NCBI RefSeq assembly: GCF_934202865.1
Contig: NZ_CAKPYL010000041.1
Coordinates: 1 to 13,399, forward strand
DNA: 13,399 nucleotides
Origin: an uncultured Fenollaria sp.
Lineage (GTDB): Bacteria > Bacillota > Clostridia > Tissierellales > Peptoniphilaceae
Direction of reading: 5' to 3'
Part shown: positions 1-6,232 of the stretch, one piece after another
Numbering within the stretch: the first letter of the stretch is position 1
How the letters are laid out: every line of letters starts with the position of its first letter
The notes under the pieces: generated by a model
The model's input: only the letters and a program-made list of their open reading frames with translations
Told to the model about the DNA's origin: nothing
Databases searched by the model: none
Translations under genes and position numbers: made by a program

Positions 1-232
1 CGAAAAGGCCGGTCTTAAGACCCGCCTCTCTTAAAATATTGTCAAGAATGATGCAAAATGAGCCCTTGCCAACAGTTCCTGCGACGTGAATCACATTTAG
101 ATTCGATATGTCAAGCTCAAATATCTCTATGAGCCTCTTCATATTCTCATTGCTAGTCATATCGCGCTTGTGCTTAGTCGCGCCGTAAAGACTCTCGAGT
201 ATCTCGCTCGATTTTTCAAAATAATTTATCAT
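1..232 (-). CDS. folC: Folylpolyglutamate/dihydrofolate synthase, N-terminal part (cut by window edge)
   Basis: The 77 visible residues begin MINYFEKSSEIL and contain VIHVAGTVGKGSFC at about residues 49-62, followed by ILREAGLKTGLF. This is the N-terminal P-loop region of FolC/Mur-ligase-like enzymes, which add glutamate to folates in the cytoplasm using ATP. The family motif is normally GTNGKGS; here the Asn is Val, while the Gly-Lys-Gly-Ser core is kept. The ATG at 232-230 overlaps the TGA of the upstream response regulator (ATGA, 4 nt shared), so the two are very likely co-transcribed and translationally coupled. The rest of the gene lies outside the window. Recognition of the family is firm; whether it also has dihydrofolate synthase activity cannot be judged from this fragment. 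Confidence 0.88.
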   Translation of the reverse strand, partial: MINYFEKSSEILESLYGATKHKRDMTSNENMKRLIEIFELDISNLNVIHVAGTVGKGSFCIILDNILREAGLKTGLF

Positions 233-900
233 TTCAATATATAACCTATGGACCAAACAGTTTTGATGTACTTATGGTCCGGGTCAATCTCCTTTAGCTT
301 ATTTCTGAGGTTTGATATGTGTACGTTGATGGTGTTGTCTGAGTAGATGTCGTCCTCCCAAACGGATCTGTATAAATTTTCCTTTGTAAAGACTTTTTTC
401 GGATTCTCGATTAAAAGCCTTAATAATTTATACTCCATCCGTGTTAAATTTAAGGGCACTTCTTTAAAGCTGATAACGTTGTTGTCGTTATCAAGGTAGA
501 AGTCCTCGAAGCGCACAGCCTTCTCGCCAAGCCTATTGTAAGCGTTGGAGCGTCTTAGCTGCGCCCTAACACGGCTGATAAGCTCGTCAGTATCAAAAGG
601 CTTCATGATGAAGTCGTCGCAGCCGAGGTCAAGGCAGCCAAGTCTAGTCGCCTTGTCAATCTTAGCTGATAGAACTATGATAGGCATCTTCATATCTCTG
701 GACCTTGCGTAATTAATCACGTCCTCACCCATTAGTTTAGGCATCATAAGGTCAAGAAGCATTAGATCCACCTCGTTATTCTTTAGGTAGTCAACCGCTT
801 CCGCCCCATCAAACACTTGATGCGTCTCAAAGCCGCGCTCACTTAAGAGCTCCTTAATTAAATTGTTTATGTCTTTATCGTCTTCAACTATTAATATCAT
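229..900 (-). CDS. OmpR/PhoB-family two-component response regulator
   Basis: This 223-residue protein has the standard two-domain layout. The receiver domain (about 1-118) has acidic residues D7/D8, phospho-acceptor D50 in LMLLDLMMP, S78 in IVLSAK and K100 in the KPF motif. The winged-helix DNA-binding domain (about 124-223) contains TRMEYKLLRLL, a VW turn and the recognition-helix region NTINVHISNLRNKL, ending in the typical IKTVWSIGYIL. It should be phosphorylated by a sensor kinase and bind DNA repeats. No kinase gene is in the window: downstream comes folC, in ATGA overlap, so the partner is either beyond folC or elsewhere. The ATG at 900 has GAGGTG about 5 nt upstream and a good promoter just ahead. 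The regulon cannot be inferred from the protein. Confidence 0.95.
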   Translation of the reverse strand: MILIVEDDKDINNLIKELLSERGFETHQVFDGAEAVDYLKNNEVDLMLLDLMMPKLMGEDVINYARSRDMKMPIIVLSAKIDKATRLGCLDLGCDDFIMKPFDTDELISRVRAQLRRSNAYNRLGEKAVRFEDFYLDNDNNVISFKEVPLNLTRMEYKLLRLLIENPKKVFTKENLYRSVWEDDIYSDNTINVHISNLRNKLKEIDPDHKYIKTVWSIGYILK

Positions 901-917
901 AAGAACACCTCAAGATA

Positions 918-946
918 ATTATATAATGAAACGATAATAATAGCAA
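918..946 (-). promoter_or_regulatory. Promoter of the response regulator-folC operon
   Basis: On the minus strand TTGCTA (946-941) and TATAAT (923-918) are separated by 17 bp. The -10 is consensus and the -35 matches 4 of 6. Transcription would start near 911, leaving a leader of only about 10 nt that carries the GAGGTG ribosome site. Just upstream of the -35, at 950-970, lies an inverted repeat AAATGT-N9-ACATTT that could bind a regulator. Confidence 0.7.
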
Positions 947-983
947 GAAAAATGTAAACGTCTCACATTTAATCTATTTGCAA

Positions 984-1018
984 GACAATTTATATAGCTT
1001 AGTGCTTGACAATTTATA
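984..1018 (+). repeat. Direct repeat of GACAATTTATA overlapping the -35 of the importer promoter
   Basis: GACAATTTATA occurs exactly at 984-994 and again at 1008-1018, a 24-bp spacing. The second copy includes most of the TTGACA -35 box. It may be a pair of binding sites or simply a duplicated promoter segment. Confidence 0.6.
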
Positions 1019-1034
1019 AAATCTATTGTAAAAT
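1006..1034 (+). promoter_or_regulatory. Promoter of the BtuFCD-like importer operon
   Basis: A consensus TTGACA (1006-1011) is followed after 17 bp by TAAAAT (1029-1034), 5 of 6 to consensus. Transcription would start near 1041 and run about 154 nt before the first start codon, through an intrinsic terminator. This is the strongest plus-strand promoter in the window. Confidence 0.8.
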
Positions 1035-1070
1035 ATTTTTTGGAGAGGCGATATTAATATTAGTTTGTTA

Positions 1071-1087
1071 AGAGTAGTAACTACTCT
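1071..1087. repeat. Perfect 8+1+8 inverted repeat in the importer leader
   Basis: AGAGTAGTAACTACTCT reads as two exact 8-nt arms around one base. It lies about 30 nt into the predicted transcript. It could be a dimeric operator on DNA or a hairpin in the leader RNA. No T-run follows directly, so it is not itself a terminator. Confidence 0.6.
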
Positions 1088-1110
1088 TTATTTTGCATGC
1101 TAATTATAGG

Positions 1111-1143
1111 GGATTAATTAAGTATTTAATTAGTCCTTTTTTT
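1111..1143 (+). terminator. Intrinsic terminator within the leader, a possible attenuator
   Basis: GGATTAATTAA (1111-1121) pairs with TTAATTAGTCC (1126-1136), 11 pairs including one G-U, around a GTAT loop, and is followed by seven T (1137-1143). It lies downstream of the promoter and upstream of the first gene, with no other convincing promoter in between, so it should control read-through. A weak competing pairing (TAATTA 1101-1106 with 1115-1120) would break its left arm. There is no B12 box and no riboswitch class that I recognise. Confidence 0.7.
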
Positions 1144-1194
1144 ATCGCTTAATGCATACGAAATGTATGTAAATTTTTTATAGGAGGCTTTATT

Positions 1195-2394
1195 ATGAAG
1201 AAAAGATTTTTATCTCTTCTATTTGTCGTTTTAATGTTATTTAATGTTTGCTATGCAGCACCTGTATCATTAAACGCAAAGGATTTAGTAAAGGAAAGCT
1301 CAAGAACATATATTGAGTTTTCATCGTTAAAGGACTACGGTCTTAAAACTGAAATGAAGGACGGCGCCTACACTGTAAGTGATGGCAAGGCAAGCTTGGT
1401 CTTCAAGAAAAACACAAATGAGTTCACTGTCAATGGAACAAAATTTGCCATGGACACAAAGACTAAAATCAAAGGAAATGAATTTTTAATTCCATTAAGA
1501 ACTTTATTCGAAACTTTAAACTACAATGTTGTATATGATCAAAAGACAAAGGGTTTAAAGCTTGAAAAGAACAAAGAAAATACTCTTCCAGTCAAAGAAG
1601 ATGCTTACACTGTTACAAAAACTCATAAAAAAGTAGCATCACTTGCTCCAAGCGTAACTGAGATAATGTTTGACTTAGGCGCTGATGATATGCTTGTAAC
1701 AAGAACTGACTACTGCAATTACCCAGCAGCTGCTGCAAAGATCACTTCTGTTGGCAAGATGAATGAACCATCAATAGAAAAAATCATAGCTCAAAAACCA
1801 ACAGTAGTTATCGCTCAAACACATTTTAAAGAAGACGTTTTAAATCAACTTAAAAAAGCTGGCATGGAAGTTATGGCCATGAAGACACCAAATTCAATGG
1901 AAGAAACTTATGAAGCAATCAAAACTATAGCTACTATAGTTGGCAAAAACTATGAAGGAAGAGCCCTTATCTCAACTATGAAGGGTAAAATCGCTCAAGT
2001 TTCTCTAAATACAAAGAAGCTTAATAAGCCAAGTGCATACATCGTTGTAGGCACTGGCGAAGGCGGCGAATACACTCACGGCAAAGATTCATTTATGAAT
2101 GAAATCTTAAATATCTGCGGCTATACTAATGCTGGCTCAGACGCTGAAGGTTGGAACTATACTTTAGAAAAGCTTATAAAGAAGAATCCGACATATCTAT
2201 TAACACCAGGTTGGGCAACAGATACTATAAAGACAGGAGCTGCCTACAAGGGTCTAAGCGCTGTTAAAGATGGCAAAGTTATCCAAATCAATGACGATAT
2301 CTTCTCAAGAGCATCAAACAGAGTCGTTACAGAAGGCTTAAAAGAACTACTAAAGATAGCTCATCCAGAAGTAATTAAAAACTTAGAATTTTAA
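1195..2394 (+). CDS. BtuF-like ABC substrate-binding protein with an N-terminal copper-amine-oxidase-N-like domain
   Basis: The 399-residue protein starts with a signal peptide (basic MKKR, hydrophobic stretch, likely cut after CYA near residue 21). Residues about 27-125 resemble the copper amine oxidase N-terminal domain common in clostridial surface proteins, with the typical FLIPLRTLFETLNYNVVYD at 97-115. Residues about 145-395 are a BtuF/FepB-type class III binding domain: VASLAPSVTEIMFDLG, then DYCNYP, then EKIIAQKPTVVIA, and near the end FSRASNRVVTEGLKEL, which resembles BtuF. It should capture cobalamin or a related iron or heme complex outside the membrane for the next two genes. There is no lipobox (FNVC lacks the small residue before Cys), which is odd for a monoderm binding protein. 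AGGAGG at 1182-1187 supports the start, and its TAA shares one base with the next ATG. The exact ligand is uncertain. Confidence 0.88.
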   Translation: MKKRFLSLLFVVLMLFNVCYAAPVSLNAKDLVKESSRTYIEFSSLKDYGLKTEMKDGAYTVSDGKASLVFKKNTNEFTVNGTKFAMDTKTKIKGNEFLIPLRTLFETLNYNVVYDQKTKGLKLEKNKENTLPVKEDAYTVTKTHKKVASLAPSVTEIMFDLGADDMLVTRTDYCNYPAAAAKITSVGKMNEPSIEKIIAQKPTVVIAQTHFKEDVLNQLKKAGMEVMAMKTPNSMEETYEAIKTIATIVGKNYEGRALISTMKGKIAQVSLNTKKLNKPSAYIVVGTGEGGEYTHGKDSFMNEILNICGYTNAGSDAEGWNYTLEKLIKKNPTYLLTPGWATDTIKTGAAYKGLSAVKDGKVIQINDDIFSRASNRVVTEGLKELLKIAHPEVIKNLEF

Positions 2395-3416
2395 TGAAGA
2401 AAAATCTATTTTTATCTTTATCTTGCGTAGTGCTCCTTGCACTTATGGTCTATGCAGTAACTTTGGGCTCGGTATATATAGAGCCAAAGATTATACTTAG
2501 ATCAATTATAGAATGGATAAAATATGGGATGGATGGGGTCACTTGTGATGACTCCATCCGTTTTATTATCTTTGAAGTGAGACTACCAAGAATAATACTC
2601 GCTGTACTTACAGGCAGCCTTTTATCAATGGCAGGAGCAGTTTATCAAGCAATATTTCAAAATCCCATGGCAGATCCATACGTAATCGGTATATCATCAG
2701 GCGCAGCCTTTGGCGCGACCATCGCCATCATATTCTTGCCGCCAATGATGCTTCTTGGTAACTCCATAGTAAGCTTAGCAGCTTTTGTATGCGCCATCTT
2801 TACAAGCATACTAGTCTATTTTATCTCAAAAACAAAAAGAGGCGTTGATACATTCTCACTGCTACTAACAGGAGTTGTCTTCAGTACAGTGTTATCTAGC
2901 TTTATCTCGTTAATGATGCTCGCCCACCAAGACGAAGCAATGAAGATTATGACTTGGACCATGGGCTCATTCAACGCAAAAAGCTGGAACCACGTCATTA
3001 CAATACTCGTGCCAACCGTTGTAGGCATATTCTTCACCATATATCACGGCAAAGACCTTAACGTCCTTGTTATGGGCGAAGAAGAAGCCATGAGCATGGG
3101 TCTAGACACAAAGAGATTAAAAAGAAATATGCTGCTTATTTGCGCTCTCTTGACATCCATCGCCGTATCGGTCAGCGGTATCATAGGCTTCGTTGGCCTT
3201 ATAGTGCCGCACTTCATAAGACTAATTTTCGGGAGTGAGCATAAATTTTTACTAAAGGCGTCTTTCGTTTTTGGCGCGATATTTATGCTTCTTTCAGACA
3301 CAATCGCTCGATCACTTATAAGCGGCTTTGAAGTACCAGTCGGCATCATTACCTCGCTCATAGGCGGACCATTATTCTTAATACTACTAGTGCGCTATAG
3401 GAGAAATTTAAAATGA
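2394..3416 (+). CDS. FecCD/BtuC-family ABC transporter permease
   Basis: This 340-residue integral membrane protein has about ten hydrophobic segments and family hallmarks: VRLPRIILAVLTGSLLSMAG near 63-82, then YQAIFQNPMADPYVIGISSG, and, towards the C-terminus, GLIVPHFIRLIFGSEHK, the cytoplasmic coupling loop that contacts the ATPase. It ends with a conserved PVGIITSLIGGPLFLILL segment. Two copies would form the channel for cobalamin, siderophore or heme import. Length is typical for the family. The start overlaps the upstream TAA by one base (TAATG) and its TGA overlaps the next ATG (ATGA), so all three genes are translationally coupled. Confidence 0.93.
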   Translation: MKKNLFLSLSCVVLLALMVYAVTLGSVYIEPKIILRSIIEWIKYGMDGVTCDDSIRFIIFEVRLPRIILAVLTGSLLSMAGAVYQAIFQNPMADPYVIGISSGAAFGATIAIIFLPPMMLLGNSIVSLAAFVCAIFTSILVYFISKTKRGVDTFSLLLTGVVFSTVLSSFISLMMLAHQDEAMKIMTWTMGSFNAKSWNHVITILVPTVVGIFFTIYHGKDLNVLVMGEEEAMSMGLDTKRLKRNMLLICALLTSIAVSVSGIIGFVGLIVPHFIRLIFGSEHKFLLKASFVFGAIFMLLSDTIARSLISGFEVPVGIITSLIGGPLFLILLVRYRRNLK

Positions 3417-4180
3417 AGATATTAGAAGTAAAAAATATATCATTCTCCTATGGAGATAAAAAAGTTTTAGAAGATATTAGTTTTGAGATTAATCATAGTG
3501 AAAAAGTCATCATCATCGGGCCCAATGGCTGTGGAAAGACAACACTACTTAGAATAATTTCTGGCTATCTAAAGCCTGATGCAGGTGAAATTTTGCTCGA
3601 AGGAAAAAGCCTAGACGAATATAAGGCAAAGGAAAAGGCAAAAGTACTTGCCATGATGCATCAAGAAAATAAATCGTCTTTCGACTTTAAAGTCGAGGAA
3701 ATAGTTGAGATGGGCCGCTACCCTTATGTGCCGTGGAGCGCAAAGCTAAGTAAAGATGATAAGCTAATCGTCGATAGATCGATAAAACTAATGAACTTAG
3801 ATGCTTTTAGAGAAAAATCCATACTAAAGATATCCGGCGGAGAAAAGGCCCGTGTCATGGCAGCGAAAACATTTGCGCAAGAGCCGCGCCTTATGCTCAT
3901 GGACGAGCCAGTCAGCGCGATGGATATAAGACAAGAATTTCATCTTATGAATATAGTGAAAAAAAGCGATATAAGCTACGCAATAGTGCTTCATGACCTG
4001 AACCTAGCTGGCGCCTTCGCAGATAAAATCGTACTTATGAAGGAAGGACGAATAGTCTCAGTCGGCACAGCAAAAGAAGTATTAACAGAAGAAAACATAA
4101 AAAAAGTCTACGAAGTTGATTCAGAAATTATAATCAGAAACGATAGACCTTATGTCTTACCACTAAATGGCGATTATTAA
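3413..4180 (+). CDS. FecE/BtuD-type ABC transporter ATPase
   Basis: The 255-residue cytoplasmic ATPase carries all canonical motifs: Walker A GPNGCGKTT at 36-44, Q-loop Q84, ABC signature ISGGEKARV from 140, Walker B LMLMDEP with E165, D-loop SAMD and H-loop H194 in VLHDLNLA. The region MGRYPYVPW around 100-108 is typical of iron-chelate and cobalamin transport ATPases. It energises import together with the two upstream genes and starts in ATGA overlap with the permease. It is the last gene of the operon; a strong terminator follows 14 bases after the stop. Function as an importer ATPase is firm; substrate is shared with the BtuF-like protein and not proven. Confidence 0.94.
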   Translation: MKILEVKNISFSYGDKKVLEDISFEINHSEKVIIIGPNGCGKTTLLRIISGYLKPDAGEILLEGKSLDEYKAKEKAKVLAMMHQENKSSFDFKVEEIVEMGRYPYVPWSAKLSKDDKLIVDRSIKLMNLDAFREKSILKISGGEKARVMAAKTFAQEPRLMLMDEPVSAMDIRQEFHLMNIVKKSDISYAIVLHDLNLAGAFADKIVLMKEGRIVSVGTAKEVLTEENIKKVYEVDSEIIIRNDRPYVLPLNGDY

Positions 4181-4194
4181 TATGAATAAAATAC

Positions 4195-4227
4195 AAATCT
4201 CATGAGATAAGCTCATGAGATTTTTTA
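4195..4227 (+). terminator. Terminator of the BtuFCD-like operon
   Basis: AAATCTCATGAG (4195-4206) pairs perfectly with CTCATGAGATTT (4212-4223) around an ATAAG loop and runs into six T (4221-4226). It is only a few bases from the oppositely oriented terminator of the convergent gene. Confidence 0.88.
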
Positions 4228-4232
4228 TTTGC

Positions 4233-4260
4233 AAAAAAAAGTGAGTAGATCTCTACCCAC
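4233..4260 (-). terminator. Terminator of the DUF3793 gene
   Basis: On the minus strand GTGGGTAG pairs with CTACTCAC (one G-U) around AGAT and is followed by eight T. It starts 8 bases after the stop of the gene at 4268, forming a back-to-back pair with the plus-strand terminator. Confidence 0.87.
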
Positions 4261-4267
4261 ATACATA

Positions 4268-4870
4268 TCACGCTGCATTTATTAAGCTGTGCAAAGCCTC
4301 TCCGCCTTGATATACCTCACGCATAAGCCTCTCAATCGTATAGCCCTCCATAAGCTTAGTCTTGACGAAAGTCCTTAGGCCATCATAGAGATCAAAGGTG
4401 CGCTTAGTGCTCTCAGGCCTTGCGTAAACCTTCCAGTAGCGGCAATAGACATAATTTTGTCCCTCGTTCTCGATAAAACCAATAACATCGTCAATGGGAA
4501 AACCAAGAAAAATGCCAATCTCGTGCGGGAACTCAAAGTGCCTTAGCTTAGCCTTAAGAGTAGATAGACATTGATCGAGCTCAATTGCTTCGTAGCCGTA
4601 GTCCTTTAAAAACTTCGCTATCCTAGGCTTTTGAATGTACTTAGCGAGCCTCTCTTCATTGTAGATTAGTAATAGCACACTTGCTTCGCACTCACAAAGC
4701 TTTTCAATCGCTATGCCATAAGCCGTAAAGATGCCCTTGTACTTCTTAAGAAGCGCCTCGTCAAAAGACGCCTTCGCCTTTGATAGAGATATTAAATTTG
4801 CTAGCTTAGTCCCCATAAGAACAGGGGCGCAGTGATTTGCCAAGATGGACTCAAACTTCACTTCGCTCAT
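4268..4870 (-). CDS. DUF3793 family protein
   Basis: This 200-residue soluble protein matches my memory of the DUF3793 family: HCAPVLMGTKLANL at 13-26, FPHEIGIFLGFP at 114-125, GFIENEGQNY at 131-140 and YWKVYA at 145-150. No signal peptide or membrane segment is seen. It has five cysteines (C14, C59, C61, C101, C143), which could suit a redox or metal role, but no function is established to my knowledge. In clostridia such genes are often found near iron, heme or flavodoxin genes; here it converges on a BtuFCD/FecBCD-type importer. The ATG at 4870 has an AAGGAAG ribosome site. It is transcribed alone from a promoter with two dyad operators. Family call is from motif memory; function unknown. 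Confidence 0.82.
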   Translation of the reverse strand: MSEVKFESILANHCAPVLMGTKLANLISLSKAKASFDEALLKKYKGIFTAYGIAIEKLCECEASVLLLIYNEERLAKYIQKPRIAKFLKDYGYEAIELDQCLSTLKAKLRHFEFPHEIGIFLGFPIDDVIGFIENEGQNYVYCRYWKVYARPESTKRTFDLYDGLRTFVKTKLMEGYTIERLMREVYQGGEALHSLINAA

Positions 4871-4895
4871 GGCGCTCTTCCTTTCGAATGAATTA

Positions 4896-4911
4896 GTTAG
4901 TCTTGTCTAAC
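4896..4911. promoter_or_regulatory. Second GTTAG-N6-CTAAC dyad, just after the DUF3793 start site
   Basis: On the minus strand this reads GTTAG-ACAAGA-CTAAC; the arms extend one base further (4895-4912). It has the same arms and the same 6-base spacing as the dyad in the promoter, with centres 29 bp apart, and would sit about 5-20 bases into the transcript. Confidence 0.6.
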
Positions 4912-4922
4912 TCCTTGATGAT

Positions 4923-4951
4923 ATATTAGCATATGCTAACGAATAAGTCAA
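4923..4951 (-). promoter_or_regulatory. Promoter of the DUF3793 gene with an embedded palindromic operator
   Basis: On the minus strand TTGACT (4951-4946) and TAATAT (4928-4923) are separated by 17 bp. The spacer and part of the -10 contain the perfect 14-bp palindrome TTAGCATATGCTAA (4926-4939), or GTTAG-CATATG-CTAAT when read with one more base each side. A protein bound here would block RNA polymerase, so repression is the simplest reading. Half-sites GTTAG/CTAAC recall DtxR-class metal repressor boxes, but the spacing differs. Confidence 0.8.
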
Positions 4952-5053
4952 TAGTTTTTATATAAATACTATTAGCTTTTTTAATTTTGGCGCTCAATCA
5001 TCTTTTACTAAACTTATTGAAGCTTTTAAAATATATCTTCAAGACTATTTTTC

Positions 5054-5092
5054 AAAAAGAAAGAGCAATCACAATTTTACTGCGACTGCTCT
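5054..5092 (-). terminator. Terminator of the DUF3798 importer operon
   Basis: On the minus strand AGAGCAGTCGCAGT pairs with ATTGTGATTGCTCT (14 pairs, three of them G-U) around AAA, spanning 5092-5062, and is followed by TTCTTTTT. The G-U pairs show it is designed for minus-strand transcripts. It lies about 28 bases after the last stop. Confidence 0.87.
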
Positions 5093-5119
5093 ATCTTATA
5101 AAAGTTTTAAAGAAGAAAT

Positions 5120-6232
5120 TTACTTTTTATCATTATCAACCTTTAATTTTTCCATCTCTTCTATAGCCTCACTCTTTCTTCTTACTGAGTGAAGTATAAG
5201 TGTAACTGTAACGACTGCGTATGAAATGAATGTTCTTAGGTACTCACCTATCATTGAGTTGCCTGTGATGTTAGCACCTGCTGTAGGCATTACTATGAAC
5301 ATTAAGTGGAATAGCACTGTACCAACAAGGGCGTTTTTGATTGTCGCCTTTGATACGCTCGCTCCACCTATTAGTAAGGCTGCTGCTGCGTATAGTGCTG
5401 CTTGGTCCGCGCCGTTATATGTGTTTAAGTTACCTATATTTTGTAGGTAGATTATTTGTCCGAAGGCTGCCATAACTGTAGAGATGACTACGGCTTTAAG
5501 TCTTGTCTTATCTACGTTGATGCCGGCGTCTTCGGCTATCCTCATATCGGCTCCAACGGCTCTCATGTCTTGACCAAGTTTAGTTTTTCTGAACCAAACT
5601 ATGAATAAACATGCTAGAGCTATTACTATGAAGGTTGCTATAGGCAATTGAACGCCTAAAACTGATATGTCTTGGCCAATAATTCTGTCTACTAATTTGT
5701 CTAGACCCTTTTGACTTTGTAGGTCGATGGCATTTCTAACGCCATAGCCACGTGATAGTATTAGGTCTTTGTTCTTGAATGGAATTACTCCACCAAAGAT
5801 ATATAGTACGAAGAATTGGTAAACGCCTGTCATGAAGTAGCCAAGTATCATGGATGTAATCATTTCTCTTGACTTTGCTTTGTTTAGTACGCCACCTGCG
5901 AATAAACCAAGTACTACAGAGATTGGTATTGAAACCAATGACGCGATAAGTATAGCTGGAAGTCCTGTTATTCCCCAGTTTTCAACGAAGATCAAGGCAA
6001 CTTGACCAGCCATGGCTCCTAGTACCATACCGAAGTTAATGCCTAGACCGGCAACTATAGGTATAAGTAGTGAAAGTACCAAAAATGCGTTTCTCGCAAA
6101 TCTTATAATTACTTGTGAAACCAAGAATTGTGGTGAGAATCTACTAAATATTATGCCTATCGCACAAATGATGATGAACATCACTGGGACGGTGTATTCA
6201 TTTACTGTAAAGAATTTATTACGCTTTTTCAT
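5120..6232 (-). CDS. ABC transporter permease, branched-chain/simple-sugar (BPD_transp_2) type, second of pair
   Basis: The 370-residue protein has eight to ten hydrophobic segments. The segment GLGINFGMVLGAMAGQVAL at about 62-80 and the loop NKAKSREMITSMILGYF correspond to segments in the neighbouring permease (GCGLNFGLPVG and NRVKGDEMIIATYVGF), so the two are distant homologues forming a heterodimeric channel. The late motif AALLIGGASVSKATIKNALVGT is typical of ribose/nucleoside-type permeases. A charged, hydrophilic tail (EAIEEMEKLKVDNDKK) ends it. The start is in TAATG overlap with the preceding permease gene, with AGGAGG about 10 nt upstream inside that gene. Last gene of the operon; a terminator follows. 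Substrate is unknown. Confidence 0.9.
   Translation of the reverse strand: MKKRNKFFTVNEYTVPVMFIIICAIGIIFSRFSPQFLVSQVIIRFARNAFLVLSLLIPIVAGLGINFGMVLGAMAGQVALIFVENWGITGLPAILIASLVSIPISVVLGLFAGGVLNKAKSREMITSMILGYFMTGVYQFFVLYIFGGVIPFKNKDLILSRGYGVRNAIDLQSQKGLDKLVDRIIGQDISVLGVQLPIATFIVIALACLFIVWFRKTKLGQDMRAVGADMRIAEDAGINVDKTRLKAVVISTVMAAFGQIIYLQNIGNLNTYNGADQAALYAAAALLIGGASVSKATIKNALVGTVLFHLMFIVMPTAGANITGNSMIGEYLRTFISYAVVTVTLILHSVRRKSEAIEEMEKLKVDNDKK

Noticed and set aside
1036..1194. Cobalamin riboswitch upstream of the BtuFCD-like operon
   Set aside because: The leader is too short and has no B12 box or the usual GCCACTG-type segment; only the terminator is supported.
3044..3361. Open frame of 105 codons antisense to the FecCD permease
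   Set aside because: The plus-strand frame has unmistakable permease motifs and the antisense product resembles nothing known.
5017..5042. Hairpin TTGAAG with CTTCAA beyond the DUF3798 operon terminator
   Set aside because: Six AT-rich pairs around a 14-base loop, with no T-run and no matching gene end; likely chance.
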